Source: Aliamphritea ceti | Lineage (GTDB): Bacteria > Pseudomonadota > Gammaproteobacteria > Pseudomonadales > Balneatricaceae | Assembly: GCF_024347215.1 (NCBI RefSeq) | Contig: NZ_AP025282.1 | Location: forward strand, 2,108,001 to 2,172,000 | Length of the DNA: 64,000 nucleotides | Direction: 5' to 3' | Shown: one piece after another, positions 7,625-17,301 of the stretch | How the letters are laid out: each line of letters begins with the position of its first letter | Position numbering within the stretch: position 1 is the stretch's first letter | Made by a program: the position numbers and the translations under genes | Notes under the pieces: model-generated | Told to the model about the DNA's origin: nothing | The model's database searches: none | Seen by the model: the letters and a program-made list of their open reading frames with translations, nothing else

Positions 7625-10051
7625 ATGGCACCACTCGAGAATAATACTGAGATCACTACCACGCTTCCGGTTTTACCTCTGCGCGATGTTGTTGTTTACC
7701 CGCATATGGTTATCCCCCTGTTTGTCGGCCGCGAAAAATCTATTAAGGCCCTTGAATCTGCGATGGCGCAGAACAAAGAAATTCTGTTGGTTGCACAAAA
7801 GAATGCTTCCGATGATGAGCCGGTCGGTAGCGACCTGTTCTCTGTCGGTACTGTTGCCAGCGTGCTGCAAATGCTGAAATTGCCGGACGGCACAGTAAAA
7901 GTTCTGGTTGAAGGCGACTACCGTGCGAAGGTAGAAACACTGAATGAAGATGGTGAGTACTTCACTGCTGATATTTCAGTACTGCCTGTTGCTGAGTTAA
8001 ACCCTGCTGAAGGGGATATTTACAAGCGTACCGCGCTGGATCAGTTTGAGCGTTTTGTTCAGGTGAACAAAAAGATTCCTTCAGAAGTGCTGAGCTCTCT
8101 GTCCAGTATTGATGAGGTTGGCCGTCTGGCTGACACTATCGCTGCCCATATGGCGCTTAAGCTGGATGAAAAGCAAAGTATTCTGGAAATGCTGGATGAC
8201 CGGGCCCGCCTGGAGCATCTGATGGCGCTGATGGAAGCGGAAATCGACCTGGTTGAGGTTGAGAAGCGCATTCGTGGCCGCGTTAAGAAGCAGATGGAAA
8301 AAAGCCAGCGTGAGTATTATCTGAACGAGCAGATGAAAGCGATTCAGAAAGAGCTGGGCGATCTGGATGAAAATGGCACTACCGATATCGAAGAGCTGAA
8401 AAAGCGTATCGATGAAGCGGGTATGCCAAAAGAAGCATACGATAAGACCATTAATGAATTTAATAAGCTGAAGATGATGTCACCGATGTCAGCTGAAGCA
8501 ACTGTTGTACGCAGTTACGTTGACTGGATGCTGCAGATCCCATGGGCGAAGCGCAGCAAGGTCCGTCACGATATGAAGCGTGCGGAAAAAATCCTTAACG
8601 AAGACCATTACGGTCTGGAAGAAGTTAAAGACCGTATTCTTGAGTATTTGGCGGTACAGAAGCGGGTTCGTAAGCTTAAAGGTCCGATTTTATGCCTTGT
8701 AGGACCTCCGGGTGTAGGTAAAACCTCGCTGGGACGTTCTATTGCCCGTGCGACAAACCGTGAATATGTCCGGATGGCGTTAGGTGGTGTGCGTGATGAA
8801 GCCGAAATTCGTGGCCATCGTCGTACATACATCGGTTCGCTGCCAGGTAAGCTGATCCAGAAAATGGCGAAAGTAGGTGTACGTAACCCACTGTTCCTGC
8901 TGGATGAAATTGACAAAATGGGTATGGATCAGCGTGGTGATCCTGCATCAGCATTGCTGGAAGTACTTGATCCGGAACAGAACAGTACTTTCAATGATCA
9001 TTATCTGGAAGTGGATTACGATCTCTCAGATGTAATGTTTGTCTGTACCTCTAACTCGATGAATATTCCGGGTCCGTTACTGGACCGTATGGAGATTATT
9101 CGCATCCCGGGTTACACCGAAGATGAAAAGTTAAACATTGCTAAGAAATACCTGGTTCCTAAGCAGATGAAGACCAATGGTCTGAAAGCTAACGAGCTGG
9201 AAATTGCTGATAATGCTGTGCTTGATTTGGTGCGTTACTACACCCGTGAAGCAGGTGTTCGTGGTCTGGAGCGTGAAATTTCTAAAGTATGCCGTAAGGT
9301 GATTAAAGAGATCACACTTGCTGATATGAAGAGCGCCAACATTACGGTTGATTCTGAAAACCTCGAGCAATACAGTGGTGTGCGCAAGTTCAACTTCGGC
9401 ATTGCTGAAGAAGAGGATCGTATCGGTCAGGTAACGGGTCTGGCGTGGACGTCAGTCGGCGGTGATATTCTGACCATAGAATCCGCTGTGGTGCCTGGTA
9501 AGGGGCGTCAGGTGCATACCGGTTCTCTGGGTGATGTCATGAAGGAGTCTATCCAGGCGGCTCTGACAGTCGTGCGTAACCGTGCTGAGTCTCTGGGGAT
9601 CGCTGACGAGTTCCACGAGAAGAATGATATCCATATTCACGTACCTGAAGGCGCGACGCCGAAAGACGGCCCGAGTGCAGGTATTGGTATGTGTACAGCG
9701 CTGGTATCGGTATTAACGAATATTCCTGTTAAGTCCGATGTGGCAATGACAGGTGAGATTACATTGCGCGGACAGGTGCTGCCAATTGGTGGTCTGAAAG
9801 AGAAATTACTGGCTGCTCACCGCGGTGGTATTAAGACGGTTATTATTCCGCATGAAAATACCCGTGACCTGAAAGAAATTCCTGATAACATTAAGGCTGA
9901 TTTAAGTATCTGTCCTGTTAAATGGATCGACGAAGTGCTTGAAGTTGCACTGAAATTTCAGCCGGAACCGTTAAAAAAGGCTGAAAAACCAAGCGTATCG
10001 TCAAAGAAAAAGCAAGCAAAAACTGAGTCCGGACAAATAAAAACGCATTAA
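7625..10051 (+). CDS. lon: ATP-dependent protease La (Lon)
   Basis: An 808-residue cytosolic AAA+ serine protease that degrades misfolded and short-lived regulatory proteins. It shows the N-terminal substrate-binding LAN domain (LPVLPLRDVVVYPHMV), a coiled-coil linker, Walker A GPPGVGKT at 360-367, Walker B LFLLDEID, and the C-terminal protease domain with the Ser-Lys dyad: DGPSAG (Ser684) and the second Lys of GGLKEK (Lys727). I start at ATG 7625 because AAGGAGAGGG lies 6 bases before it and the family N-terminus begins there; the reading frame is open 26 codons further upstream. A sigma-32-type promoter precedes it and hupB follows, the common gammaproteobacterial order. Confidence 0.97.
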   Translation: MAPLENNTEITTTLPVLPLRDVVVYPHMVIPLFVGREKSIKALESAMAQNKEILLVAQKNASDDEPVGSDLFSVGTVASVLQMLKLPDGTVKVLVEGDYRAKVETLNEDGEYFTADISVLPVAELNPAEGDIYKRTALDQFERFVQVNKKIPSEVLSSLSSIDEVGRLADTIAAHMALKLDEKQSILEMLDDRARLEHLMALMEAEIDLVEVEKRIRGRVKKQMEKSQREYYLNEQMKAIQKELGDLDENGTTDIEELKKRIDEAGMPKEAYDKTINEFNKLKMMSPMSAEATVVRSYVDWMLQIPWAKRSKVRHDMKRAEKILNEDHYGLEEVKDRILEYLAVQKRVRKLKGPILCLVGPPGVGKTSLGRSIARATNREYVRMALGGVRDEAEIRGHRRTYIGSLPGKLIQKMAKVGVRNPLFLLDEIDKMGMDQRGDPASALLEVLDPEQNSTFNDHYLEVDYDLSDVMFVCTSNSMNIPGPLLDRMEIIRIPGYTEDEKLNIAKKYLVPKQMKTNGLKANELEIADNAVLDLVRYYTREAGVRGLEREISKVCRKVIKEITLADMKSANITVDSENLEQYSGVRKFNFGIAEEEDRIGQVTGLAWTSVGGDILTIESAVVPGKGRQVHTGSLGDVMKESIQAALTVVRNRAESLGIADEFHEKNDIHIHVPEGATPKDGPSAGIGMCTALVSVLTNIPVKSDVAMTGEITLRGQVLPIGGLKEKLLAAHRGGIKTVIIPHENTRDLKEIPDNIKADLSICPVKWIDEVLEVALKFQPEPLKKAEKPSVSSKKKQAKTESGQIKTH

Positions 10052-10084
10052 TGGCAAATATGGGTAAAAGTGGCTGAAAGTCGC

Positions 10085-10114
10085 TTGACACCTGAATCTG
10101 CCACTTGGTATAAA
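10085..10114 (+). promoter_or_regulatory. Sigma-70 promoter of hupB
   Basis: TTGACA (10085-10090) and TATAAA (10109-10114) are separated by 18 bases, about 65 bases before the hupB start. This gives hupB its own promoter independent of lon. Confidence 0.75.
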
Positions 10115-10180
10115 TTGTCCGACTATATTGCTGGGCATGGATTAAGAACATATAAAAATGATTGGTAAAAGGGGAACAAA

Positions 10181-10456
10181 GTGAATAAATCTGAACTGAT
10201 TGATGCAATCGCGGCTTCTGCTGATATTCCTAAAGCGGCTGCTGGTCGCGCACTGGACGCAACTCTAGAATCTATCTCTGGCGCTTTGCAGAAGAATGAT
10301 TCTGTTGCTCTGGTTGGTTTTGGCACATTCAGTGTTAAAGAGCGTGCAGCACGTACTGGTCGTAATCCACAGACTGGTCAGCCAATTGAGATTGCTGCTG
10401 CTACTCTGCCTACTTTCAAGCCTGGTAAGGCTCTGAAGGATGCTGTAAACAAGTAA
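10181..10456 (+). CDS. hupB: DNA-binding protein HU, beta-type
   Basis: A 91-residue nucleoid-associated histone-like protein. It has the full bacterial HU plan: an N-terminal helical dimerisation part (MNKSELIDAIAASADI), the GFGTFSVKERAARTGRNPQTG beta-arm entry, and the DNA-binding arm ending near AAATLPTFKPGKALKDAVN. It uses GTG or ATG-proximal initiation after an AAAAGGGG ribosome site; the codon at 10181 is GTG. Position directly after lon identifies it as hupB rather than hupA or ihf. A weak hairpin (10505-10529) follows but has no good T run. Confidence 0.95.
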   Translation: MNKSELIDAIAASADIPKAAAGRALDATLESISGALQKNDSVALVGFGTFSVKERAARTGRNPQTGQPIEIAAATLPTFKPGKALKDAVNK

Positions 10457-10598
10457 GATATCTGTTATTCCGGTTCGTTCATTCTTCTGCTTCCTGGTGT
10501 CGACTTTCAGGCTTTGCTTAGCCCTGAAAATTTGGCAACTTGTAAACAGAGAATAAACGAACCAGTATAACTGCTTGTAGTAAAGGCGAGTGATTAAA

Positions 10599-10675
10599 GG
10601 AGCGGTAGTTCAGTTGGTTAGAATACCTGCCTGTCACGCAGGGGGTCGCGGGTTCGAGTCCCGTCCGTTCCGCCA
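10599..10675 (+). tRNA. tRNA-Asp (anticodon GTC)
   Basis: A 77-nt cloverleaf including an encoded CCA. The acceptor stem GGAGCGG pairs with CCGTTCC (10665-10671), with discriminator G and CCA at 10673-10675. The anticodon arm CCTGC-CTGTCAC-GCAGG has the GTC anticodon, and the T arm contains GGTTCGAGTCC. Tolerates a G-T pair in the acceptor stem. Confidence 0.97.
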
Positions 10676-10684
10676 ATATCAAAG

Positions 10685-10713
10685 GCGCATTCTATAAGGA
10701 TGCGCTTTTTTTT
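10685..10713 (+). terminator. Rho-independent terminator after tRNA-Asp
   Basis: A stem GCGCAT / ATGCGC with a 9-base loop, followed by eight T residues. It lies 10 bases after the tRNA 3' end. Confidence 0.85.
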
Positions 10714-10743
10714 ATCTGAAATTATTAGAGGTCCGGGAGGATC

Positions 10744-12621
10744 ATGCTTCAGAATATCCGAGATAATTCAAAAGGCATTGTCGCTAAAATCATCGTAGGC
10801 CTGATTGCTGTGACCTTTGCTTTGTTTGGTGTTGAGTCTTTAGTTAGCCTGACTGCCGGATCAAATGCGCCGGCTACTGTAAATGGCGAAGAGATCAGCG
10901 AGCGTGATGTGCTTCAGGGCGCTGATTTGCAACGTCGGCAGTTGTTGACCCAAATGGGTGAGAATGCCGATCCTACCTTATTAGATGATAATCTGATCCG
11001 TAAGGCTGTGCTGGAAGGTTTGATTGAGCAGGAAATTCTGCGTCAGTCAGCGCTAAGCCAGGATATGACTATTTCCGATCAGCAGCTTGATCAGCTGATT
11101 GTGAGCACGTCAGATTTTCAGGTGAATGGCCAGTTCGACCGTCAACAATATGAGGCGGTTTTGCGTAATGCTGGTTTTTCTCCATTGTTGTACAAAGAGC
11201 TGCTGCTTAAAGATAAATTAATAGAGCAGGAACGTGCCGGTTATTTGCTGTCTGCGTTCACTACGGATGAAGAAGCCGAGCAAGTTGTTGCTCTGGATCG
11301 TCAGACCCGTGACTTCGCAGTGATTACATTATCTGCTGAAGCGTATAAAGCACAGCAGAATATTAGCGCTGATGATATCAATGCTTACTATCAGGATAAT
11401 AAGTCAGATTTCATGACTGAAGAGCAGGTTATCATTGAATACTTGCTGCTGAATAAGCAGGATTTACGTGCTGGTATTGAAGTTGACGAAGCTGAGCTGC
11501 AATCACAGTTTGATCAGCGTCTGGCTGCTTTCCAGGCTCAGGAAGAACGTGAGATCTCACATATTCTTGTTGAGCTGGGTGATGACGAATCTACTGCCGA
11601 AGCGAAAGCTAATGATCTGTACGCACAGTTACAGGCCGGTGCAGACTTTGCTGATTTGGCGCGTGCTGAGTCCGATGATCCGGGTTCTGCTGATGCCGGT
11701 GGTGATCTGGGCGTTTACTTCCAGGGTATGATCCCAGGTGCTTTTGATGACACCGTTAATGAACTGGGTGAAGGTGAGTTGTCTGCGCCTGTACGTACTG
11801 ATTTTGGCTACCATTTGGTTAAAGTTAATAAAATCAGTAATTCTGAGCCGCCAAGTTTTGATTCCCTGAAAGCACAGTTGGTTGATGAGCAACTGGCTAA
11901 CAAAGTTGAGTCTCTGTACGTTGAAAAGCTTGAACAGTTAGCTGACCTGACATTCTCTGCGGGTGATTTACTGGAGCCGTCTGATGAGCTGAAGCTGGAA
12001 ATTATGACAGCGCCTGCTTTTGGTCGTAACGGTGGCTCTGATGAGCTGACAAGCAATCAGCGTGTATTGCGTCAGGCATTTGATCAGGAATTAATTCAGG
12101 ATGGTATTAACAGTACTCCGATTGAGTTGGATTCCGGTCGCGCAATGGTGTTGCGGGTTAAAGAGCACATTCGTCCACGTCAGTTGGCGGAAGATGAAGT
12201 AGCTGAAGTTATTCGTGCGCGTTTGATTGAGCAGGGTGCTTCTGATGCGTTGCAGGCTGATATTGATTCTGAATTGGCTGGCTTGCGAAGTGGTGCTGAG
12301 CGCAGCAGTATTCAGGGCTCGGACTGGGTTGTTGCTGATCAGGTGAATCGCGCCAGTAATGAACAACTGCCTCAAATAGTGCAGCAAGTGTTTAAGATGC
12401 CTCAGCCGGCAGATAATGCAGCTACTTATAGCAGTATTGATCTGTTAGGTGGCGATAAGGCGATTATTGCGCTGACTAAGGTTAACAATGCTGATATGCA
12501 AGTACTGACGACAGAGGAGCGTGCAGCGATGCGGGCGATGCTGGCGCAGCGTTTGGGTCAGTTTGATTATAAAGCGCTGTTAAAGGCGCGTCAGGCGGTT
12601 GCTGAAATAGAACGCCTGTAA
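10744..12621 (+). CDS. ppiD: Periplasmic chaperone / peptidyl-prolyl isomerase PpiD
   Basis: A 625-residue protein anchored in the inner membrane by a segment at about residues 12-35 (VAKIIVGLIAVTFALFGV) with a large periplasmic part. An N-terminal SurA-like helical region is followed by one parvulin domain (from about residue 265: EISHILVEL, then SDDPGSADAGGDLG and FGYHLVKV) and a long C-terminal SurA-like region. PpiD associates with the SecYEG exit and assists folding of emerging exported proteins. A GGAG ribosome site lies just before the ATG. Length and position near lon and hupB match E. coli PpiD (623 aa). Confidence 0.95.
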   Translation: MLQNIRDNSKGIVAKIIVGLIAVTFALFGVESLVSLTAGSNAPATVNGEEISERDVLQGADLQRRQLLTQMGENADPTLLDDNLIRKAVLEGLIEQEILRQSALSQDMTISDQQLDQLIVSTSDFQVNGQFDRQQYEAVLRNAGFSPLLYKELLLKDKLIEQERAGYLLSAFTTDEEAEQVVALDRQTRDFAVITLSAEAYKAQQNISADDINAYYQDNKSDFMTEEQVIIEYLLLNKQDLRAGIEVDEAELQSQFDQRLAAFQAQEEREISHILVELGDDESTAEAKANDLYAQLQAGADFADLARAESDDPGSADAGGDLGVYFQGMIPGAFDDTVNELGEGELSAPVRTDFGYHLVKVNKISNSEPPSFDSLKAQLVDEQLANKVESLYVEKLEQLADLTFSAGDLLEPSDELKLEIMTAPAFGRNGGSDELTSNQRVLRQAFDQELIQDGINSTPIELDSGRAMVLRVKEHIRPRQLAEDEVAEVIRARLIEQGASDALQADIDSELAGLRSGAERSSIQGSDWVVADQVNRASNEQLPQIVQQVFKMPQPADNAATYSSIDLLGGDKAIIALTKVNNADMQVLTTEERAAMRAMLAQRLGQFDYKALLKARQAVAEIERL

Positions 12622-12701
12622 AAAGTTTTTTAACTGCATGTCCTTAATGCAGATCCGCTGCTGGTAATTTTGAACTGAGTTATCAGCTAAGCGATATAGT
12701 C

Positions 12702-12730
12702 AAAACGCTCCTTTTAAGGAGCGTTTTTTT
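12702..12730. terminator. Bidirectional terminator between ppiD and a LysR gene
   Basis: A perfect inverted repeat, AAAACGCTCC with a TTTTAA-containing tip and GGAGCGTTTT, ending in a T run on the plus strand. The convergent LysR gene ends 15 bases beyond, so the same hairpin can serve both transcripts. Confidence 0.85.
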
Positions 12731-12744
12731 ATGTCTGAAGAAAC

Positions 12745-13653
12745 CTACTGTTGCCGGTCAGAGATTAGTAGCTGCCATAATTGCTGCGCCTGTGGGCTGT
12801 GAAGTCTGTTTTTCAGTCGTATCAGATAGATCGGATTAAGCAATCTGGATGGGTAGTTACTGATATCCAGTTGTTGTAACTCTCCGGATTTAAGTTCTGC
12901 TTCAATCATGTGGCGGGGCATGCGAGCCCAGCCCATGCCGGCCATGAGCAAGGTTTTTTTCATGTGATAGTCGTTTACATACCAGGTTTGACCTCCTGGG
13001 ATGACATGTTTGTGAGGTATCGGTACAGAGCCGCTGTCAGTAATTAATATCTGCGCAAGATTACGAAAATAGTGCGGGCTAATCTGATTCTCTGGTTTGC
13101 CGTTTTCCGATCTGGGAATATCTGAACGGGATATAAAATCCCGGGTTGCTACTGTCAGAGTTTCGGTTTCGTCAATGACGGTAAATTCAAAGCGATCGTC
13201 CAGGCCTGTGTGCGGGCCTATAGCAAGGTCGGAAGTATCGGTATGCAATTGCTCCAGAACGCCTGATAAATGTTCAGTGTTGATTGTCAGGCGCATATCG
13301 GGACGTTGCTGGCAAAAGTCGCGGATTGTTTCCTGTTTCGGCAGTTGGCTAAACGTTGCGCTAATTGTGATGTGGAGAGTGGGTGTGCTCTGGTGTGCAA
13401 GCTGATGTCCCAGTTGTTCGAGTTCTTCAGTTTGGCTGATCAGCTGCTTCGCCTGCTGATAGAACGCGCGGCCAGCTTCGGTCAGGCTTGGCCGATAGCT
13501 TTCTCGATCCAGTAATTGCAATTCAAACTGTGTTTCAAGGTTTCGGACGGCGGCGCTGATACTTGGTTGTGTTTTGTAGATTGCGTTGGCTGCTGCACGA
13601 AAGCTGCCATGATCTACAACAGCAATAAATGCTTTTAGCTGGTCATGCGTCAT
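12745..13653 (-). CDS. LysR-family transcriptional regulator
   Basis: A 302-residue LysR-type regulator: an N-terminal winged helix-turn-helix (residues 1-60, FRAAANAIYKTQPSISAAVRNLE) and a C-terminal periplasmic-binding-like co-inducer domain. It is divergent from a TauE/SafE permease over about 100 bases, the usual arrangement when a LysR protein controls its neighbour, so it probably regulates that exporter. An inverted repeat ATGAAAG-N7-CTTTCAT (13652-13672) overlaps its start codon and could be an autoregulatory site; this is weak evidence. The inducer is unknown. Confidence 0.9.
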   Translation of the reverse strand: MTHDQLKAFIAVVDHGSFRAAANAIYKTQPSISAAVRNLETQFELQLLDRESYRPSLTEAGRAFYQQAKQLISQTEELEQLGHQLAHQSTPTLHITISATFSQLPKQETIRDFCQQRPDMRLTINTEHLSGVLEQLHTDTSDLAIGPHTGLDDRFEFTVIDETETLTVATRDFISRSDIPRSENGKPENQISPHYFRNLAQILITDSGSVPIPHKHVIPGGQTWYVNDYHMKKTLLMAGMGWARMPRHMIEAELKSGELQQLDISNYPSRLLNPIYLIRLKNRLHSPQAQQLWQLLISDRQQ

Positions 13654-13756
13654 GAAAGATAAATCCTTTCATTATGATAATAAGATGAAATTATTTTACT
13701 TTCGATATTACGAGTAATCTATACCCCCTACTGAGATTGTTGAAGGGGAGGTGTTT

Positions 13757-14482
13757 GTGGGATTTGAGCTGATTGTTTTAACTGTAGCAGGTTTTTTGAC
13801 GGGGTTTTCTAAGTTCTCTGTTGGTGGCATGGGGTTGTTGATATTACCTGTCCTGATGTTAGCGTTTCCTGGTACCAGTGCGTTAGGCATTATAGTGCCG
13901 CTGTTTATGATTACAGATGTGTTGACCATGTGGCCATATCGTCGTGGTGCCGACTGGCAGCTAATCGCTAAGCTGCTGCCAACGATGCTTGCAGGTATTT
14001 TGGCAGGTAGCCTGCTGCTAACAGATATAGATGTGCAGCTGTTTTCATTGCTTTTGGGTGGATTGATTTTGCTGGCTTTGTTGCTGGGTATGTTGCTTGA
14101 CCGAATGGGTTCGGGCTGGTTGCGTAAGCCGTTAGTGGTTGCGGTCATGGGGTTCTTCACCGGGATTATTGGCTTGTTGGCTAATGCTGCCGGGCCTTTA
14201 GTGAGTTTGTTTTTGCTGGAACAGAAATTAAGTAAGCGTAATTATGTATCGACACGTTGCTGGATGGCGTCTCTGACAAATCTGGCGAAAGTGCCGGTGC
14301 TAATGTATCTGGGTTTGCTGACTCAGGAATCAGTCGAAATAAGTTTGCTGGCAATTCCGGGTTTGCTGTTAGGTGGTCTGATAGGTTACTGCTTTTTAAA
14401 TGCAGTGAGTGCTGCGCAGTTTAAGTGGATAATTCGTGGTCTGGCAGCGTTGGCGGCCACTAAATTGCTGTTTTTTAGCTGA
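13757..14482 (+). CDS. TauE/SafE (DUF81) family permease
   Basis: A 241-residue membrane protein with about 7-8 hydrophobic segments. The family N-terminal half is visible (GFLTGFSKFSVGGMG, LPVLMLAFP) and the second half repeats the pattern (GFFTGIIGLLANAAGPLVSLFLL). TauE/SafE proteins export sulphite, sulphoacetate or related small organic acids. I choose GTG 13757 because GGGGAGG (13744-13750) sits 6 bases before it; an in-frame GTG at 13751 directly abuts the ribosome site. Divergent from the LysR gene, its likely regulator. Substrate unknown. Confidence 0.85.
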   Translation: MGFELIVLTVAGFLTGFSKFSVGGMGLLILPVLMLAFPGTSALGIIVPLFMITDVLTMWPYRRGADWQLIAKLLPTMLAGILAGSLLLTDIDVQLFSLLLGGLILLALLLGMLLDRMGSGWLRKPLVVAVMGFFTGIIGLLANAAGPLVSLFLLEQKLSKRNYVSTRCWMASLTNLAKVPVLMYLGLLTQESVEISLLAIPGLLLGGLIGYCFLNAVSAAQFKWIIRGLAALAATKLLFFS

Positions 14483-14617
14483 AAGCGTTCAGCTGTGTCT
14501 GTTGACTACGGGCTGGTATAAAGCGGTGATGACAGATTTGCTTAGAAGAGCTGTTTAGTTGGTTTGCTGGCAGGTAAGGCCAAAGCAATTAATAGATTAA
14601 ATTTTGGATATAAAAAA

Positions 14618-14639
14618 CCCCGCATTAGCGGGGTTTTTT
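14618..14639. terminator. Bidirectional terminator between the TauE-like gene and acnB
   Basis: A perfect stem CCCCGC / GCGGGG with an ATTA loop, flanked by A residues on the left and T residues on the right. It lies 14 bases past the acnB stop and can act for both convergent transcripts. Confidence 0.9.
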
Positions 14640-14653
14640 GTGTGACTTACTAA

Positions 14654-17248
14654 TTATGCAGTAGCAATAACGCTTGAAGCTGCATTGGTATAAGTTTCGA
14701 TCTGATCGAAGTTCAGGTAGCGGTAAACATCTTCAGCCATGCTGTCGATCTTAAGCGCGTATTCCATATACTCTTCTACAGTTGGGATCTTACCCAGCAA
14801 GGCTGCAACTGCTGCCAGTTCCGCAGAAGACAGGTATACGTTAGCACCTGTACCCAGACGGTTAGGGAAGTTACGTGTAGAAGTAGAAACAACAGTAGTG
14901 TTGTCGCCTACACGTGCCTGGTTACCCATGCACAGTGAGCAGCCTGGCATTTCCATACGTGCACCGGCTTTACCGAAGATGTTGTAGTAGCCTTCTTCAG
15001 TCAGCTGAGCGGCGTCCATCTTGGTTGGTGGTGCAACCCACATGCGTGTTGGCAAAGTAGTACCAGCTGCATCCAGAAGCTTACCAGCTGCACGGAAGTG
15101 ACCAATGTTGGTCATGCAGGAGCCCAGGAATACTTCGTCAACATGTACGCCAGCGACTTCAGTCAGTGTCTTCACGTCATCCGGATCGTTAGGGCAAGCC
15201 AGGATAGGTTCTTTAACGTCAGCCAGATCGATTTCGATAACAGCTGCGTATTCAGCATCTGCATCGCCTTCCATCAGTTCTGGGTTAGCTAACCAAGCTT
15301 CCATGTTGCCAATACGGCGTTCGATTGTGCGTGGGTCACCGTAACCTTCAGACAGCATCCACTTAAGCATGGTGATGTTAGAGTTCAGGTATTCACGAAT
15401 CGGCGCTTCGTTCAGCTTGATAGAGCAAGCCGCAGCAGAACGTTCAGCTGCAGAGTCAGACAGTTCGAATGCCTGCTCAACCTTCAGATCTGGCAGACCT
15501 TCAATTTCAAGAATACGGCCAGAGAAGATGTTTTTCTTACCGGCTTTAGCAACAGTCAGCAGACCTTGCTTAATTGCGTAGTAAGGAATTGCGTTAACCA
15601 AATCACGCAGAGTAACGCCTGGCTGCAGGGTGTCGCCCTTGAAACGCACCAGTACAGACTCAGGCATATCCAGAGGCATTACGCCAGTCGCTGCAGCGAA
15701 TGCAACCAGGCCAGAGCCTGCTGGGAAAGAGATGCCGATTGGGAAACGGGTGTGAGAGTCGCCACCTGTACCAACAGTATCCGGAAGCAGCATACGGTTC
15801 AGCCAGGAGTGGATTACACCGTCACCAGGGCGCAGTGAAACACCGCCGCGGTTCATGATGAAATCTGGCAGGGTGTGGTGAGTCGATACGTCAACTGGCT
15901 TAGGATAAGCAGCAGTGTGACAGAAAGACTGCATAGTCAGGTCTGCAGAGAAGCCCAGACATGCCAGATCTTTCAGTTCGTCACGGGTCATAGGACCAGT
16001 AGTGTCCTGAGAGCCTACGGTAGTCATCTTAGGTTCGCAGTATGCGCCTGGGCGAATACCTTCAACACCACATGCTTTACCAACCATCTTCTGGGCCAGG
16101 GAGTAACCCTTATCAGACTCAGCAGGCTGTTCTGGCTTACGGAACAGGTCAGATGCATCCAGGTTCAGTGCTTCACGTGCACGTTCAGTCAGGCCGCGAC
16201 CAATGATCAGAGGGATACGGCCGCCGGCACGAACTTCGTCCAGCAGTACAGGTGTTTTCAGGCCGAATTCGCACAGGGTTTCGCCTGTTTCAGCGTTCTT
16301 AGCAACACCTTCGTATGGGTAGATGTCGACAACATCACCCATATTCATGTTTGTAACGTCCATCTCGATCGGCAGAGCGCCGGCATCTTCCATTGTGTTG
16401 AAGAAGATAGGTGCAATCTTGCCGCCGAAGCAGTAGCCGCCAGCGCGCTTGTTAGGTACGTTCGGGATATCATCGCCGAAGAACCACAGTACAGAGTTAG
16501 TTGCAGATTTACGGGAAGAACCTGTACCTACAACATCACCAACGTATGCAACCGGGTGGCCTTTAGCTTTAACTTCTTCGATCTGCTTAAGAGGGCCAAC
16601 GCTGCCGTGGTTAGATGGCTCAATACCTTCACGTTCCATCTTCAGCATCGCATTCGCGTGTAGCGGGATGTCAGGACGGGTGAATGCGTCAGGTGCCGGA
16701 GACAGGTCGTCAGTGTTAGTTTCACCAGGTACTTTAAATACGGTAACGGTGATTTTTTCAGCCAGTTCAGGCTTGCTGGTGAACCATTCGCCAGCTGCCC
16801 AGGATTCCATGATCTGCTTAGCATGTGCGTTGCCAGCATCTGCCTTGTCTTTTACGTCATAGAACGCATCGAACATCAGCAGTGTGTGAGACAGCGCTTT
16901 AACGGCAGCTGGTGCCAGTGCGTCATTGTCCAGTGCTGCGATCAGTGGTTCGATGTTATAACCACCCAGCATAGTGCCCAGCAGTTCAACAGCTTTAACC
17001 TGATCAACCAGTGGAGAAGTTGCGTCGCCTTTAGCGACTGCAGCCAGGAAACCAGCTTTAACATAAGCTGCCTGGTCAACACCTGCAGGTACACGGTTTT
17101 CCAGCAGATCAAGGATGAATGCTTCTTCGCCAGCTGGCGGATTTTTCAGCAGCTCAACCAGTGCCGCTGTCTGATCAGCGTCTAAAGGTTTAGCTGGTAC
17201 GCTTTCTTGGGCGCGTTCTTCTACATGTTTACGGTAAGCTTCAAGCAC
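14654..17248 (-). CDS. acnB: Aconitate hydratase B (bifunctional, 2-methylisocitrate dehydratase)
   Basis: An 864-residue TCA-cycle enzyme interconverting citrate and isocitrate with a 4Fe-4S cluster; AcnB also dehydrates 2-methylisocitrate. The N-terminal HEAT-like domain (residues 1-160) is specific to AcnB, the swivel domain follows, and the cluster cysteines appear in GSCMTNIGHFR and GCSLCMGNQARV. I start at GTG 17248 because LEAYRKHVEERA then lines up with the E. coli AcnB N-terminus and a GAGG ribosome site lies 8 bases upstream; the frame is open 12 codons further. Length matches E. coli (865 aa). A 13-bp palindrome (17302-17314) lies about 55 bases upstream. Confidence 0.97.
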   Translation of the reverse strand: MLEAYRKHVEERAQESVPAKPLDADQTAALVELLKNPPAGEEAFILDLLENRVPAGVDQAAYVKAGFLAAVAKGDATSPLVDQVKAVELLGTMLGGYNIEPLIAALDNDALAPAAVKALSHTLLMFDAFYDVKDKADAGNAHAKQIMESWAAGEWFTSKPELAEKITVTVFKVPGETNTDDLSPAPDAFTRPDIPLHANAMLKMEREGIEPSNHGSVGPLKQIEEVKAKGHPVAYVGDVVGTGSSRKSATNSVLWFFGDDIPNVPNKRAGGYCFGGKIAPIFFNTMEDAGALPIEMDVTNMNMGDVVDIYPYEGVAKNAETGETLCEFGLKTPVLLDEVRAGGRIPLIIGRGLTERAREALNLDASDLFRKPEQPAESDKGYSLAQKMVGKACGVEGIRPGAYCEPKMTTVGSQDTTGPMTRDELKDLACLGFSADLTMQSFCHTAAYPKPVDVSTHHTLPDFIMNRGGVSLRPGDGVIHSWLNRMLLPDTVGTGGDSHTRFPIGISFPAGSGLVAFAAATGVMPLDMPESVLVRFKGDTLQPGVTLRDLVNAIPYYAIKQGLLTVAKAGKKNIFSGRILEIEGLPDLKVEQAFELSDSAAERSAAACSIKLNEAPIREYLNSNITMLKWMLSEGYGDPRTIERRIGNMEAWLANPELMEGDADAEYAAVIEIDLADVKEPILACPNDPDDVKTLTEVAGVHVDEVFLGSCMTNIGHFRAAGKLLDAAGTTLPTRMWVAPPTKMDAAQLTEEGYYNIFGKAGARMEMPGCSLCMGNQARVGDNTTVVSTSTRNFPNRLGTGANVYLSSAELAAVAALLGKIPTVEEYMEYALKIDSMAEDVYRYLNFDQIETYTNAASSVIATA

Positions 17249-17301
17249 GATATAGCCCTCATCTGTTGTTCTTTCCGGCCCCATAGAACAGCCGGCGGTC
17301 G

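Noticed and set aside
15875..16663. A 262-codon open frame on the plus strand inside acnB
   Set aside because: It is antisense to a highly conserved acnB region, has biased, low-complexity-like composition, and lacks any known motif or ribosome site. It is a codon-bias shadow.
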